Shown here in pieces: positions 52,244 to 64,000 of a stretch of 64,000 bases of DNA. The position numbers and the translations under genes are program-made. The DNA comes from Pyrenula massariospora. Taxonomy: Eukaryota; Ascomycota; Eurotiomycetes; Pyrenulales; Pyrenulaceae. Under the pieces are notes generated by a model. That model ran no database searches, was not told where the DNA came from, and was given only the letters and a program-made list of their open reading frames with translations. The stretch covers positions 496,001-560,000 of the forward strand of contig JAGFMI010000023.1 in NCBI GenBank assembly GCA_021030905.1. Reading direction: 5' to 3'. Each line of letters begins with the position of its first letter. Within the stretch, counting starts at the first letter, position 1.

Positions 52244-54275
52244 TCACGGAGACTCGAATTCCATGTCCGCATCCTCACCCTTGTCGCTGTCCACCTCATC
52301 CTCAGTCGTATCTCCTCCTCTCTGGGTTCTTGCTCGGCCCTTCTTACGAGGTGTGAGGAGGCTCGTCGTTAATTTTGTCGAGTCTTTGGTGTAGCGCTCG
52401 TCAATTCCGAACCTACTGCGAAGCCTCCGAGACCAGACCATGCGTAATCCATGCACGGGTCGATTAACACCAAGAGATTTCATGCGTTCCCGTATCTGTT
52501 CCCACTGAGCATCTCCGACATGCTTGCCATCCGCAGTAAATTCTTCCATGACACATTTGAGAAGCGCCACTTCCTTCTCGGTGTATGGTGGCCCTCTTGG
52601 CCTTCCTGTACCCCCATGCTTTTTCCCTCTAGTAGTGCTGACTGTGGATGAGGACGAGAAACTGGTGTCAGCCGTCTTTTTGGAAGGTGTTGCAGGCAAT
52701 GAGGATTCAAAACCACTAGAATGCTCGTCCGAGTATTTCGGAGAATGCAGTTCGATCCTAGCCATTGCGTTTCTCATCGCAGTGATCTCGTCGACAGTAT
52801 ATACTCTGCTACCAAGTGCGCTTGTGTCCAATGATTTCTCGAAAGGGGCTGTCCACGGGTGGTAAAGCCCAACGCTTCTAGGTCCTAAGACTATACTCGT
52901 ATTTGTAGCATCAAATGCAGAGGCAGGGTGTTCCTCGGGGTTTCGGGCGGGCGATTTCTTTGCGCTAGTTGCAGACAGTAAGGCAGCATCGGAGGGTGCG
53001 CCGGGATTTGCTTCGGTGAATGTCGTTTGGATGGTAAGGTTTGATAGATTTCTCTTGCGCTTAGCTCTACTGTATGGTACGTCCTTCCTGGGCGGGTTTC
53101 TCTTCCGCGGTGTAATTGGTGCAGTGGCCGCTGACCCCGTTGGCGAGTCACTAGGCTCGGATAATCTGCGCATATGGTTTGGTTTGACTTGGATAATGGG
53201 AAGAGATTTCTCCGAAGTCGAGGAACTCGATGAGTGTTTTCGTCTATCTGAAGTCTCTGACGCTAAGCGATTCTTTGTCGGTGGAACGCTAGTTTCCGCA
53301 TGCTCATCGGCAGGCAATGACAATTCGATGTCAGCCTCGGGAATCTCGCTGGCGAAAGTTTTATGGCTCTGCATAGGGTGCTCAAAAGTAGAGATCGCTA
53401 AACTGGTATCAACAGATCTTTTAGTAGGTGACTTGGCCCTGCTTCCATCGGCATTTAATCCTAAATTGTTGCAACATCGAGAACAAAGCCATTTTTCTAG
53501 TTCGGTGAGCCTCAGTCTGCAATTTTCTGAAAGAGGAACACTGACCTGGAACACTATCCGGTGACATTCCAATACAATCCATATGATACCAGTTATAAAG
53601 GCAATTTGCATGATCACACCCAATCATAGGACGTCCGTCTTCAGTACCTCGGCAAAAGCAGAAACGCTCAACGTTGTCGGCCGGAATGTTGTAGTCAGCG
53701 TCCGTGAGCCTGTCTAGGTAAGCTCTAATATTGGGATCGTATGGCATTTCTGGCGGTCGCTGGTAGCCCAGCGGAGGGGGAGGAAATCGAGAGTAATCAA
53801 AGTTGTCGTCAGCGGTTGGGTTTTGAGCAAGCGGTGAGTTCGTCGATGGTTGCAAAGGGCTAGGGTTAGGCGAAACGATATCGGCCGCTAGAGGATGCTG
53901 GCATGTTGCTTTGCCTTCGAGAGTACCCGGAAGACTTGTTTTACGAGTGATATTCTCTCTGGTCTGGTCAGGTTGCGGCGTCTGCAAGACAGGTGTCTCC
54001 AAGTTCCCCGAACAGCGCACAGTCTCCTTTTGTCGGTTGTCTGATCCTTGTTTAATACGTTCTCAGCTTCATGGACGACAGAACTTACCAAGATTCCTCG
54101 TATCACTACCTTTCAGCACGTTGGAGTGTCTCGATGAGATCCTTCTGCGCGCAGGCTTGAATGCGGCGTCTCTGTCCGAACGAGTAGGATATTCTTCGGG
54201 AAAAAACTCGCTGGAACTATCCGATAGGTCTTCATTACTGGTGGTGAGCGATTTCGTCTCCTTCTTAGCTTCCAT
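52244..54275 (-). CDS. PHD-finger chromatin protein
   Basis: Three exons: 54275-54089, 54046-53546 and 53496-52244, giving 646 residues; introns are 42 and 49 bp. The PHD finger is split by intron 2. Its C4HC3 ligands are C192, C194, C206, C211, H217, C220, C234 and C237 (FCFC, MIGCDHANC, WYHMDC, WLCSRC), with the ING-like feature of an aspartate after the third cysteine. Such PHD fingers usually read histone H3K4 methylation. The C-terminal part has basic, serine-rich stretches and a predicted helical domain around residues 530-600 (GRPRGPPYTEKEVALLKCV onward), which resembles a Myb/SANT-type fold; that is only a guess. The protein ends in an acidic tail. No ING N-terminal domain is present. 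The start is the first ATG of the open frame; a longer N-terminus from a further exon is possible. Confidence 0.8.
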
Positions 54276-54660
54276 GACCGGCCGCAGGTGCCACTTCACA
54301 CGTAAATTCTCAGTGTACAAATGAGCCGCAAGTTGGTGAAGTAGAGAGGCAGTGAAGAGTCTCTCAAATTTCTAGACATCAGAGAGATATTCTACTGCCT
54401 ATGCCGTATTGTTTACATGGTAACGCGCCTTCCCAGAACTTCAAGTCTGTGTTTTCAAAACATGGCGTTTTAGGTGAAGCCGAACACTGCAACACAAATC
54501 TTGGTGATGCGTGACCATACCGAATTCGTGTTACGAGTGGAACAGGCAGCATCCACGCAGGATAGTTCATTATGGTTTTTTTTTCGCTGTGCGGACTAAC
54601 GAGGGAGGCATAGAGGCTAGGTCACGTGGTAACTGAAGTTCGGCTATGAAACAAAGACAT
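54276..54660. other. Intergenic, PHD gene promoter
   Basis: A 385 bp gap between two minus-strand genes. It should hold the PHD gene promoter and the 3' end of the lyase gene. Nothing else is visible. Confidence 0.35.
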
Positions 54661-56719
54661 TCAGAAACCTAGTAGTGTCAGCGATAAGCATGAATGACCC
54701 GCTACTTGCTGACCTTTTTCAGTGTTGCCCTCGCCCATGCTCTTGCTTCCGCTACTTCCACTCTGTATGGCACCTATAATACCATCGATATAACTGGCAC
54801 CGCTCCACTTCTGGTGAGTAAGGACGTCAACACCAAGATCTTTTTCCCGTGACTGGATGAGTTTGACGTATGCGAGCATTCCGTCGGTCTTGAAAGCTTT
54901 AGACAACTCTGCCGTTATGGTTGCTGTAGAATGAAGACCGGCAAGAGAGATAAGTTGAAGGACAAACCTGCTGCAATTAGTACGTTATCAACCATAAGGT
55001 GCTTCCACATTCTTACCCATGCTTGCCAAGATCCCAGACAAACGATTTCAATGAAGTCTCATCAAAACCTTGACCCATCCAATTGAATGAGGGGCTGAGG
55101 TTGTATACAAGCTTTTTATCAGGGTGTGTACTTCGAATTTCTTTGGCAAAAGTCGCAGCGTTTTGCACATTGGGATCAGCAGTCTCAAGCCATAGAAGGT
55201 CAGCATAGGGAGCAAACTCAATCGCTCTTTTGGTTGCTGCAGCCATGCCTGCACGGTAATGGTAAAAGCCCTCTCGAGTTCTGGGAACTTCACAAGACCA
55301 TGCAATTGGTGATTTTGTATATTTTGAAGCCAACGCCTTTCGGCCGGTCAAGGAGCGATTTCGGTCTCGAGTGACTTCTGATAGGTATTCTGTGGGGTCG
55401 GTCTTCTCTGCTTTTAAGTGCGCTTCCACGGCTGTGAATTTGTCAGCTCTTGTCAATATGACTTGAGCCTGTCCAGATCTGTGAGGGCAAAAAGGATTCG
55501 GCCAAGTGTGCTAAGCATACCTTCGTCAAACGTAAAAAGCTTGTGACTCTTAACCCACTCGGCTTCGGTCTGGTCAATCTCTGATCCCGAAGCACCTCGC
55601 AATTCCATCGACTGCAGTGTCTCCGACAGCGGTTCGACACTCTCAGTGACGCCAAGAATGTATTCATGGTCTCGAACATCAATAGCACTGCTAAGCAGCT
55701 TTCCACTCTCAGAATCCGTCCTAGCTATCAACAAATTCTCCGTCCCCATCATATCCCATTGAAAGCGAGCGGCTACAAGCCGATTGATGTGCTCGCCAAT
55801 AGGTACAAGAACCTTGCCTGCTAAGTGACCACACTTTTTGCCGCCATGGAGCTGGTCTTCAAAATGGACCGCAGCGGCGCCATTTTCAGCGAATAGTTTT
55901 GCGAGCTTGAGGACTGCAGTTAGACCACCATGTCTATGACAGTCAGAACTAGCTCCGAGACGCAGAAAAACACTTACCCGGTGTCTCCGTCTGCGATAAT
56001 TGGCCTCATGTAGTCGACGTAAGGAGTTTTGCTTCGCTTCTCCGGAGTCATCTGTCTTCTGCTATCCCAATGCTTACGATCGTGCAGCTTTTGTGCCTTG
56101 AAGAGTCGATCGACCTGGTTGGGGACGGTATTGTAAGGATAATCACCAAAATCTGGAGAGACCTCGTTCGTTGTAGTCAAGGTAGACGAACAGGCCCAGC
56201 CTGAGATATATAACACCTCTTGGTTTGCAGCCTGTTGAGTCATCTGCACCGGGTCTATTGCACCCACTGTTGAAACTTAACCATAAGCTCCCTATTGAAG
56301 AAATGGTGCTTACTTGTGTGGACAGGTTCGCCAGATTGAGCTCTTTTCTCCAAGAGGTCGAATAGTTTACGCGCCATAATCGAACTAGGGTAGTTTTGTT
56401 GTAAGGAGCCTCTCTTGCTGACTACATCTTCGGCAGAGTAAGGACGTCTGACACCCTTGTACCGTGGAGACTTCCACCAATTTGCGACGCTCTCGACCTG
56501 TTGATCGTATAAAGCATCTTCGGCTCCTACCTTGGCTTCGGAAGAGAGCAGCTGGAAGGTATCACTCAAAAGAGCCTCAGAGACAGGGGTATGGACCGTA
56601 GCTAAAGCTCTGGACGTCTGTAGGTAGCACTTGGGACAGGTTTGAAAAGAGCTCACTTTGACCGCTGGCAGCGACCAGAACAAGGATGGAACAGGTCTAG
56701 AGAAAGATTTTTTGAACAT
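54661..56719 (-). CDS. mclA: Mitochondrial 2-methylisocitrate lyase
   Basis: Isocitrate-lyase superfamily enzyme that splits 2-methylisocitrate to pyruvate and succinate in the methylcitrate cycle. Six exons: 56719-56314, 56266-55978, 55933-55521, 55461-55017, 54967-54714 and 54668-54661, giving 604 residues, as in fungal methylisocitrate lyases and longer than cytosolic isocitrate lyase. A basic serine-rich N-terminus ([11 protein letters not shown]) fits mitochondrial import. The active-site [11 protein letters not shown] is present, as are [33 protein letters not shown] and [17 protein letters not shown]. Intron 3 uses the second AG after the branch to keep frame, so its acceptor (55462) is less certain. 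The last 45 bp intron has no stop and is a multiple of three; retaining it adds 15 residues. Divergent neighbour is methylcitrate synthase, which supports this over glyoxylate-cycle isocitrate lyase. Confidence 0.9.
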
Positions 56720-57208
56720 TGCGGATATCTGCAAAGCGGTATGGCGTCAAGGAAGATTTGGATGCAAAATTCTTTAACGCGGCGATTCTTGCTAGAACAC
56801 TCTCAAAAAGCAATTTCACAGGATAACAGCCTCAAGAAAGCAAGATATTCTCATGTAGATAGGTCGCTCCACCGAACCCTCCTGGACTATGCCCTTATCA
56901 CGTAGATATCGACGGGTGGCCAGAGATTTGAAAGCAGAGCGAAAGGAAGACACGAGGAAGACACGAGGACAGTGACGGTCCTGCACTCGGCGTTTTCTCG
57001 GCAGACCTCTTCCACCCATGCGGCCGACCTCGGCAGCGGGGAAGGTAAACAAAAAACCTCTCGAAGTCATGGCCCTGACTTCGAAAGATCACGGCGGGAT
57101 CAGTCTTCTGGCGTCTGCCAACAATTTCAAAGCAATAATTCCCGGACGACCCCCAGCTTGCGTAGCGTGCATGACAGCCTAGATAGGCACCGAACCTGAA
57201 CCGGCGTC
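56720..57208. promoter_or_regulatory. Shared promoter of the methylcitrate-cycle pair
   Basis: A 489 bp region between divergent start codons. A CCTCGG hexamer at 57028-57033 matches the FarA/FarB core. Co-regulation of the two flanking genes from this region is likely but not shown. Confidence 0.55.
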
Positions 57209-58672
57209 ATGGGCAGCATACCACGCACTGCGCGCCAGGTGGCGAATGTTCCTAGAGCTTCGCGTCTCTATTGCCTCCACTCTCGAGCCCCATCGAGGCT
57301 CTATTCAAGCGCCAGCGAACCAAGTTTGAAAGATGTACTACGGAACGCTATCCCACAGAAGCGGGAGTTGCTGAAAGAGGTGAAGTCAAAGGGTGGCCAC
57401 AAGGTAGGAGATATAACGGCTGCCCAAGTCATTGGTGGAATGCGGTCTCTTAAGTCAATGGTGTGGGAAGGTTCTGTGCTTGATGCGGACGAAGGTATTC
57501 GCTTCCATGGCAAGACCATCAAAGATTGCCAGCAGGAGCTTCCAAAGGGAAAAAATGGGACGGAAATGCTCCCTGAAGCCATGTTTTGGCTACTATTGAC
57601 AGGAAATGTACCATCTACAAGTCAAATCCGGGTCCTGTCAAGGCAGCTCGCCGAGAAGTCTACACTACCACCAACGGTTGTCAGTATGCTAAGAGCCTTT
57701 GGAAAAGACGTGCATCCGATGACCCAACTGGCATGCGCAGTAGCGGCGCTCAACACTGAGTCGGCGTTTGCAAAGGCATATGCCAAAGGCATTCCCAAAG
57801 ATGAATACTGGGAGCTCACATTTGATGACAGCATTTCCCTGCTCGCCAAGCTTCCAAGAGTTGCTGCCACTATTTTCGATAAATCTGCCGCAGATAAAGA
57901 GCTGGATTTAGATCAAGACTGGGGCTATAACTTTGCTGACTTACTCGGGAAGGGCGGCAAAGACAATGAAGGGTTTCAGGACTTGCTTAGGTTGTACCTG
58001 GCGCTTCATGGGGACCACGAAGGAGGCAATGTCTCTGCACATGCCACTCATCTTGTCGGCTCCGCCTTGTCTGACCCATTCCTCTCTTACAGCGCAGGTT
58101 TACTAGGTCTGGCAGGCCCTTTACACGGCCTTGCCGCCCAAGAAGTGCTTCGGTGGATTCTTCAAATGAAAGATCATATTGGTGAGAATTTTGGTGACCA
58201 TGATGTTGAAGGGTATCTTTGGTCTACTCTCAAATCTGGAAGAGTGATTCCTGGCTATGGCCATGGCGTCCTTCGCAAACCTGACCCAAGATTCAAAGCC
58301 CTGATTGACTTTGCAAGCGCAAGACCAGACATTGCAGCAAATCCGGTGTTCCGCCTGGTTGACAAGACGTCTCAAATAGCACCAGGCGTATTGACCAAGC
58401 ATGGCAAGGTCGGTTCCATTGAAAATTTATATACGTAAGGACGTTTGCACTGATTACCTTCGCAGACCAAGAACCCGCACCCCAATGTTGACAGTGCCTC
58501 CGGAGCATTGTTCTATCATTATGGCTTCAGAGACCCTCTGTACTATACGGTCACATTTGGTGTAAGTCGAGGGCTTGGTCCGCTCGCTCAGCTTGTTTGG
58601 GACCGCGCACTGGGACTGCCCATTGAGAGACCAAAAAGCATCAATCTGCAAGGCTTGAAGAAGATGCTGTAG
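57209..58672 (+). CDS. mcsA: Mitochondrial 2-methylcitrate synthase
   Basis: Condenses propionyl-CoA with oxaloacetate, also using acetyl-CoA; first step of the methylcitrate cycle. Two exons, 57209-58408 and 58466-58672, with a 57 bp intron, giving 468 residues. The N-terminus ([20 protein letters not shown]) is arginine-rich without acidic residues, as for mitochondrial import. The citrate-synthase active-site segments are intact: MHPMTQL-like [62 protein letters not shown] and [31 protein letters not shown] followed by the PKG.NGTEML stretch and [12 protein letters not shown] are closer to fungal McsA than to citrate synthase CitA. The two enzymes are similar, so the distinction rests on such details and on the adjacent lyase gene. 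Confidence 0.9.
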
Positions 58673-60713
58673 GCGAAGGAAGTAAGAGGGATGCTCTTGC
58701 ATGGTCTGGTGTTGACCTATAAGCATCAATTTACCCAATGCATCAATGTACGCGCCACGTGTGATAGGAATCCTACCGGGGTGATTTGTACATCAAAAGA
58801 GCAATCAAAGAATTAGACAGGAACAGTGGCAAGCATGAAGCATAATGAAGTAAAGAATCCTGCGCCGCGGCTAGCAGTTCGATCCTGTCGGCTATATCAC
58901 TGCAGATCCTCTTGCATATTTGCCGTTCTTCATTGAACGCTCAGGTTCTAGAAAATGGTGAAACTCTAGGAGATGGCCCAGCACCAATATAGGTACTCAG
59001 TCTCGGCACTGTCAACGGTGAAAGAGTAAGCACGATCCCCAAGTTATCTTCAGTGCCAGGTTATAATTTTAGTACCGACGACGGCTCTTGAGCACATGGC
59101 GTGCAGCCACATTATGAGGCCGGCGAGTTTAGTGAGCTGCGCCCGTTGAATTTTTTTCCTCGCCGTAACTCCCCTGAATGCCCGTCGAGTCCCACCCTAT
59201 TCTAGACCGCCAGATGCAAATGGCAGATCATCGTGGAGCCCTGTCTAGGAGTGCCCTGGCAATAGGCCAGCCACCAGCTTCCTTCCAAGCCGTCATTTCG
59301 CTCCACCCGTATCTCCGGCCTTCAACATCGATCAGCTCTCGTTGCCACGGGGCAGTTTTTGACGGCGTGCACAATTGTGATGCAGTGCCGAACGCATGGC
59401 CACATCTCTGGTGGGTTACACAACATTCAGCTTGGCTTTAAGGATCGACCATGATTTGGTTTGGACGCCATTCCATCCCAAGACTCTTGTGTCGAAGGCT
59501 GACAGGAGGAAAGAAGATAATCCAGCTATCACGGTTCACCACCCCCCGGCCCCATGTGAGATCAGCACCGGGAGCGCGAATGCTCCGAGACGCTGGTTAG
59601 CGGCGATTCAGGCCGCTTCATCTGGCATGGCGGTTAATCTATCGTATTCATCCGTTCCTCGAGACGCCATGATCAGGAGCTCGTCACTTGCATACCGGAC
59701 TGCCTACCGAAACTGCGACCTGCGGCTGCGGTGTGAACAGAAACAGAAATCTGAAATGCTGCGCTCGTTCTTGCGACACAAACTCTGTGCCCCATCGCCA
59801 ACGTCTCAGCGAAAGTTTCCACATCGTCTAACAATCCACCCCGGTTTCGAGAACTCTTTAGCGACGTAAGCACGCGACTGCGCGACCTCTCCACTTTTCC
59901 GGCCATCAAACTTCAGACCTTCTAGCCAGGGGAAGGCCAGCTTCGAAATGGAAACCCGCCCAGACACCCTGCCGTCTCACGACACTTCCTTCGTGCCGAG
60001 CTCAAGCAACGGAACGATCTGTGCAGACATGTGCCCCGTGTCCGACTTCCCCGGACAGCCAGCCTTTTCCGCTTCCTCTCTCAATGGTCGATGGACGTTT
60101 GGTACTGTTCCTCTAATCTTCGCGCGTCTGCAGCACAATTTCAGGTAATTCAGGCACGATGCGAAGACCGACTCAAGCCACCCTCGCTGTTTGGCCGCGG
60201 CAGTTCCTGATCTGTGTTCCATCCCATCTGATCAAAGCCCTGCCGCCTCGCGATGATTGGCAGGGCTATCAAGTTCAGTATGCTCGCTCTCGCAAATGAT
60301 CACAGGCCGAGAGCACTAGAGCGGTGACCTTGATCGCGGCTGCTGGTCCACCGGACCACGTGGAGGAGAAGCTTCTACTGTGTGAGATTTGCACTGGGGC
60401 AGCGTGCTTTACAATCCCATGTCTTGCAGCTTTGGCTTTGGCGGCGTCTGTTTGACACCTCACCCAAGGTACTGTTCACAGTAAAAAGCGGCTCTTCTTC
60501 CATCCGCAACTCTCAGCTCGTTTCTCCGAAGGCCCTCCCTTTCCTTTCATTTACCACTGTGGCCTTCTAATTTTTCCTTTTCGTCATTGCCAAAGTCTGT
60601 CCCTGCTTTCAACGCCTATCAGAACTGTCTCTATCACTGTGTGAGGGCAATGTTCAGTCTTGCTTCAAGAGCTGCTTGTTAGAGCGGAATCAATCAATTC
60701 CAAAACACCATCC
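58673..60713. promoter_or_regulatory. Intergenic upstream of the seven-helix protein gene
   Basis: A 2 kb tract between two plus-strand genes. Frames up to 157 codons occur on both strands without recognisable features. The last 250 bp before the next start codon are pyrimidine-rich, typical of a fungal promoter and 5' leader. Confidence 0.4.
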
Positions 60714-62355
60714 ATGGCGCCTAATTCTCTCCATCCCCCGCCTGAAGTTCTTGCTTCATGGCCAGCTCCGAATTACATTAACCCAGTGACTCACGGTGCT
60801 GGTCTCACCGTTGTGTCTATTTTATTTACAACTATTGCGGCTTTGCTCGTGCTGGCGAGATTGTGGTCAAGACTCTTCATAACCCGTGCCCCGGGGTTGG
60901 ATGATCTACTTACATGTCTTGCTCTTCTTTGTAACATTGGGCTCGTTGCTGTTGTGCTGTATAGTGAGTGGCTTTTTGAGGATTATGCTCGACCATGGTG
61001 CTAATGTCTCTCTAGCCAACAAGAATTGGGGTCTTGGAAGACACATGTGGGACGTTCCGTTCAGTTGGGCTGTCACAAACCGCAAGGTATGCATTGTTGA
61101 TGTGGATGATGTGTCAACCGTGAACCCTGTTAGGCCGTTGAGATTCACAAAGTGCGGTTGCACGGATATTTTTTGCATTCTTCCAGGTGTAAAATTTTAC
61201 TAACTTGCCACTGTTTAGTTGGTGTGGACAGGCGAATGGCTCTATATTGCTTCGTCCGCACTGGTTAAAATATCCGTCCTGTTATTCTACCGACGACTCT
61301 CCGCTCCTTTTACGAAGGCTTTTCTAGTCGCTACCTGGCTTGGGATCATCTACAATGTTCTTTACTTCATAGCATTTGGCCTGGTATTGCTATTGCTATG
61401 TCGTCCTCTCAGTTCCTATTGGAATCAATTCAACGCATCCTGGATTATCGCGGGGAACAAATTTACATGTGGAAGAGAAGAAGTGAGCTTACCATTCAGC
61501 GGAGCACTAAGCGTCGTCGGGGATCTATACTCGACAGTGCTACCTCTTTGGTTGGTATGGGGCCTAAAACTACCAAGCCGGCAAAAGAACGCTCTCTACG
61601 CGCTCTTCGGTATGGGATTCATCGTCGTGGCAATAGGCATAATTCGAACTTGGTTTTTGAACAAGCTCATCAATGGAACATTCGATGTTATATGGTATTT
61701 GTGGGAAATGTGGTTGTGGGCTATTCTCGAACTCTGCCTGTCCATAATTGCAGCGAGCGCGCCCGCACTGAAACCGTTCTTCCGCCGCTTCCTTATCGAA
61801 CCGCTCTCTACCCGTGGCGGACGGAGCACTGCTCGTTACGGCTATGGTTATGCGATCAGCACTGGGCAGAGGGCCAGCATTGCCAGCAAAGATCGTATAA
61901 GGGATAAATTGGCATTACCTTCGGACGTGGAAAGGACAGTCTTCAGGGATGAAGAAATGAACCCCAGCAGCATTGGGACAGCGGTCTCGGTTTTCCCGGA
62001 GGAACCAAAAAATGACTACGAGTTGTCCGAACGACCAGTCATCAAGATGCAGAAGTCATACGAAGTCACCAGCGAAATTGCATCAGACGAAGACTCGACA
62101 GCCTCCTCGTCTAAAGCGAACATTGGGCCGCCATTTGCAGAACATTTGACAAGCTCTACGGCTAGTCGGCCGGCCTACACTACGCAAAAAGCACAAAGCC
62201 CGAACAGAGCGAGGAGCACCAGTCGCGTGAGCGAAAAGAGTGCCTTTAGTGGAGATAGCGTCGGGAAGGGAACACTAGACAGCACTACGTGGCCCGAAGA
62301 AGCCGTCCCCTGGGATCCTGCTGAAAGGGTCAAATACTATACCAGACGTTCTTGA
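60714..62355 (+). CDS. Seven-helix rhodopsin/PTH11-like membrane protein
   Basis: Integral membrane protein of the fungal rhodopsin-domain group, related to PTH11-type putative receptors; ligand unknown. Three exons: 60714-60963, 61016-61086 and 61219-62355, with 52 and 132 bp introns, giving 485 residues. Hydrophobic segments fit seven passes, beginning GLTVVSILFTTIAALLVLA and ending around LELCLSIIAASAPALKPF. Family landmarks are the extracellular YTNKNWGLGRHMWDVP, the IASSALVKISVLLFYRRL helix and the W-rich helix near FDVIWYLWEMWLWAI. No CFEM domain precedes the core. The cytoplasmic tail of about 170 residues is serine-rich and charged. The start is the second in-frame ATG of the upstream open region (the first is a non-ATG frame). 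Second exon is only 71 bp and was placed by frame and splice sites. Confidence 0.85.
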
Positions 62356-64000
62356 AGGACTTTTACAAGAGACCGGGATGGCGTTATGATGGGAAACCGC
62401 GGCGTTGGCATTATGTACAGTCTGAGGGTCTCTAGGAGTGGGCATGAAGAGAGGAGAAATGAGCTTGGACCTCGGCTGAAAGGGGCCTAAGTTAGGGGGC
62501 AAATGTTCATGATCGAATTACCAGCATCTGACGTGCCAGTCCAGCGCTGCGTGCGATTCGGAGCGAGCACCCTCGATGTTTTGTTCTACTGTTCATCAGA
62601 AATTTCGTCAGCGGATCTGGAGGTGATGGGCGCTTTGCTTTACATCGCGAGGTTACGATCTGCTAAGTCTTGGTTGAGAAACGGCCGAAACAGTCTATGA
62701 GCCGAATGATGTATACTAGGAATTTATAGATGTAGAGTCCTAATAATTTTAGCCATATAATCATTGCTCATGCCCAGTGGGTGAGGCCGTCGAGACCTCG
62801 TTGCGTTGCACAAGTCTCGGGAGTCAGGACCCGGTGCTGGCTGGATCAACTGTGACGGGGATGAGGTTTTAATCCCCTACTTTTTCACGCTTCCACAGCC
62901 CTACGATGCACCTGGCTTCTTGTCAGGACCTTATGCAAGTTTCGTTCCCAACTACGCCCCTTGAGCCCTAGTTTACGCGCTACCCCGCGTCCCATTGTGC
63001 CGTTTCACGCGGACTTACAGTAGGCGTTCTCATCCTCGTGTTTCAAAGCTCTTCGCCCCTTTGACCGACGGATTGGGGAAGCCTACGAGGAAAGCTGCCG
63101 ATGCAGGAACCGGCAGGCTGACGAGCTGTGCGTTGTAGAACGGGTCATCGAGCAGTTGGAACCGCTTCAACAGTCTAGCCGGACCTAGGCCGACATTCAT
63201 CCGTTGAAACATTGTTGGTGTTTCACCTGAGAGTGCGTTTGACCACAAAAAGCTTCTCAAACTCTCCCAAGCGTGATCGCCGTCCATGATTGTCACCGAA
63301 TCATCGCAATTCCTTCTGTGCGCAGAATCACATTCGAGATATGCACCTCAGAGCGCTCTTGTCAAGTTTCAACCGGCAGCAAGCACCACGTCTCCCTGAA
63401 CACTAATACCCTATCCGCGCAGTGATGGTCTCGGGACTTGAATCTCCGCCGGATGGTTCCTTTTTCCACTTGCAACTGTGAGATGGCTTTCCAGATCGAG
63501 CATCCGCCTCTGCGAAGCTAAACTCGCAAGGTCCGGAAAGAATCTTCAAATGTTACTGATGGGATCACAAATGCTTGGAAAGTCTTTTGAGACGACAGGT
63601 CTTGGGACAAGTGCCAGACAAATCAAGCTGACCCGCTTTGACTAATTTCGATGATCGGCATCCCCAGGCTATCTCAACGTATATCTTTTACCAAAGACTA
63701 GCAAAGGAAGAGCGTTCTTCCGGGACGTGCGAAATAGCAAGAGTGAAATGTGTGAACCGACCTTGGGGATCAAGCACACATGATTCTGCTACACCACTGG
63801 GGTTCAGCTCCAACCTTTCCTACATTCAGCGGCCCGCAGAACTCCAGAAATTCCTAAGTAGGTCAAAGTCTGATAGAGAGCGCAACCTCTCCAAATTGTG
63901 AGCCTGCGCTGGGTCGGCATCTGCCCGACGGTCCCCGCTCAGGTGGCCCTCGCCGGTTTTCGAGCGACATGAGGACTGTTGTGTTGGGGCGATCGAATAC
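62356..64000. other. Right flank, no supported gene
   Basis: The last 1.6 kb of the window. It probably holds the 3' end of the seven-helix gene. Short frames, including an 85-codon minus-strand frame starting at 63287, show no family features. Confidence 0.35.

Noticed and set aside
59396-59869. 157-codon plus-strand frame between mcsA and the receptor gene
   Set aside because: No recognisable features; several overlapping frames of similar quality occur on both strands nearby.

Overview
The window is nuclear DNA of a filamentous ascomycete (Pezizomycotina). The evidence is an AreA/NIT2-type GATA regulator with the family's N-terminal block and C-terminal tail, many 42-132 bp introns with GT...AG borders and CTNAC-like branch points, a NACHT-ankyrin NLR, a Fungal_trans_2-type regulator, a fungal seven-helix (rhodopsin/PTH11-like) receptor and small secreted cysteine-rich proteins. 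I cannot name the class or species. I saw no transposon, CRISPR array, rRNA or tRNA. All exon borders are my own reading of splice sites, reading frame and protein-family fit.

Left part (1-15,923): areA (minus, 3 exons) has a gene-free upstream tract of 4.4 kb containing a dense cluster of GATA motifs. It is followed by a roadblock/LC7 dynein light chain gene (minus), a zinc ester-hydrolase of the C11orf54/DUF1907 family (minus) and a large intronless NLR (plus).

Centre (15,924-46,620): the 14.7 kb intronless midasin gene (minus) shares a 212 bp divergent promoter with a CLC-type chloride transporter gene (plus, 4 exons). Next come two genes for secreted cysteine-rich proteins (34.4 kb plus, 36.1 kb minus), a short-chain dehydrogenase and a fatty-acid transport protein/very-long-chain acyl-CoA synthetase (both plus), an S66 LD-carboxypeptidase-like protein (plus), a small F-box-like gene (minus), an 84-residue membrane/coiled-coil protein (minus) assembled here from two short exons, and an SHB17-like histidine phosphatase (plus).

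Right part (46,621-64,000): a five-exon Fungal_trans_2-like regulator (minus), a PHD-finger protein (minus), then the metabolic highlight: a divergent pair encoding mitochondrial 2-methylisocitrate lyase (minus, 6 exons) and 2-methylcitrate synthase (plus, 2 exons), two of the three dedicated enzymes of the methylcitrate cycle for propionyl-CoA disposal. A seven-helix receptor-like protein (plus, 3 exons) is last, and the final 1.6 kb holds no gene I can support.

The window is mostly ordinary housekeeping and accessory fungal genes. Most worth a second look are the three-module cysteine-rich secreted protein, the methylcitrate pair, the GATA cluster with a downstream CT-rich tract, the two small genes built from short exons, and a recurring C-rich to G-rich switch at the 3' ends of several coding sequences.
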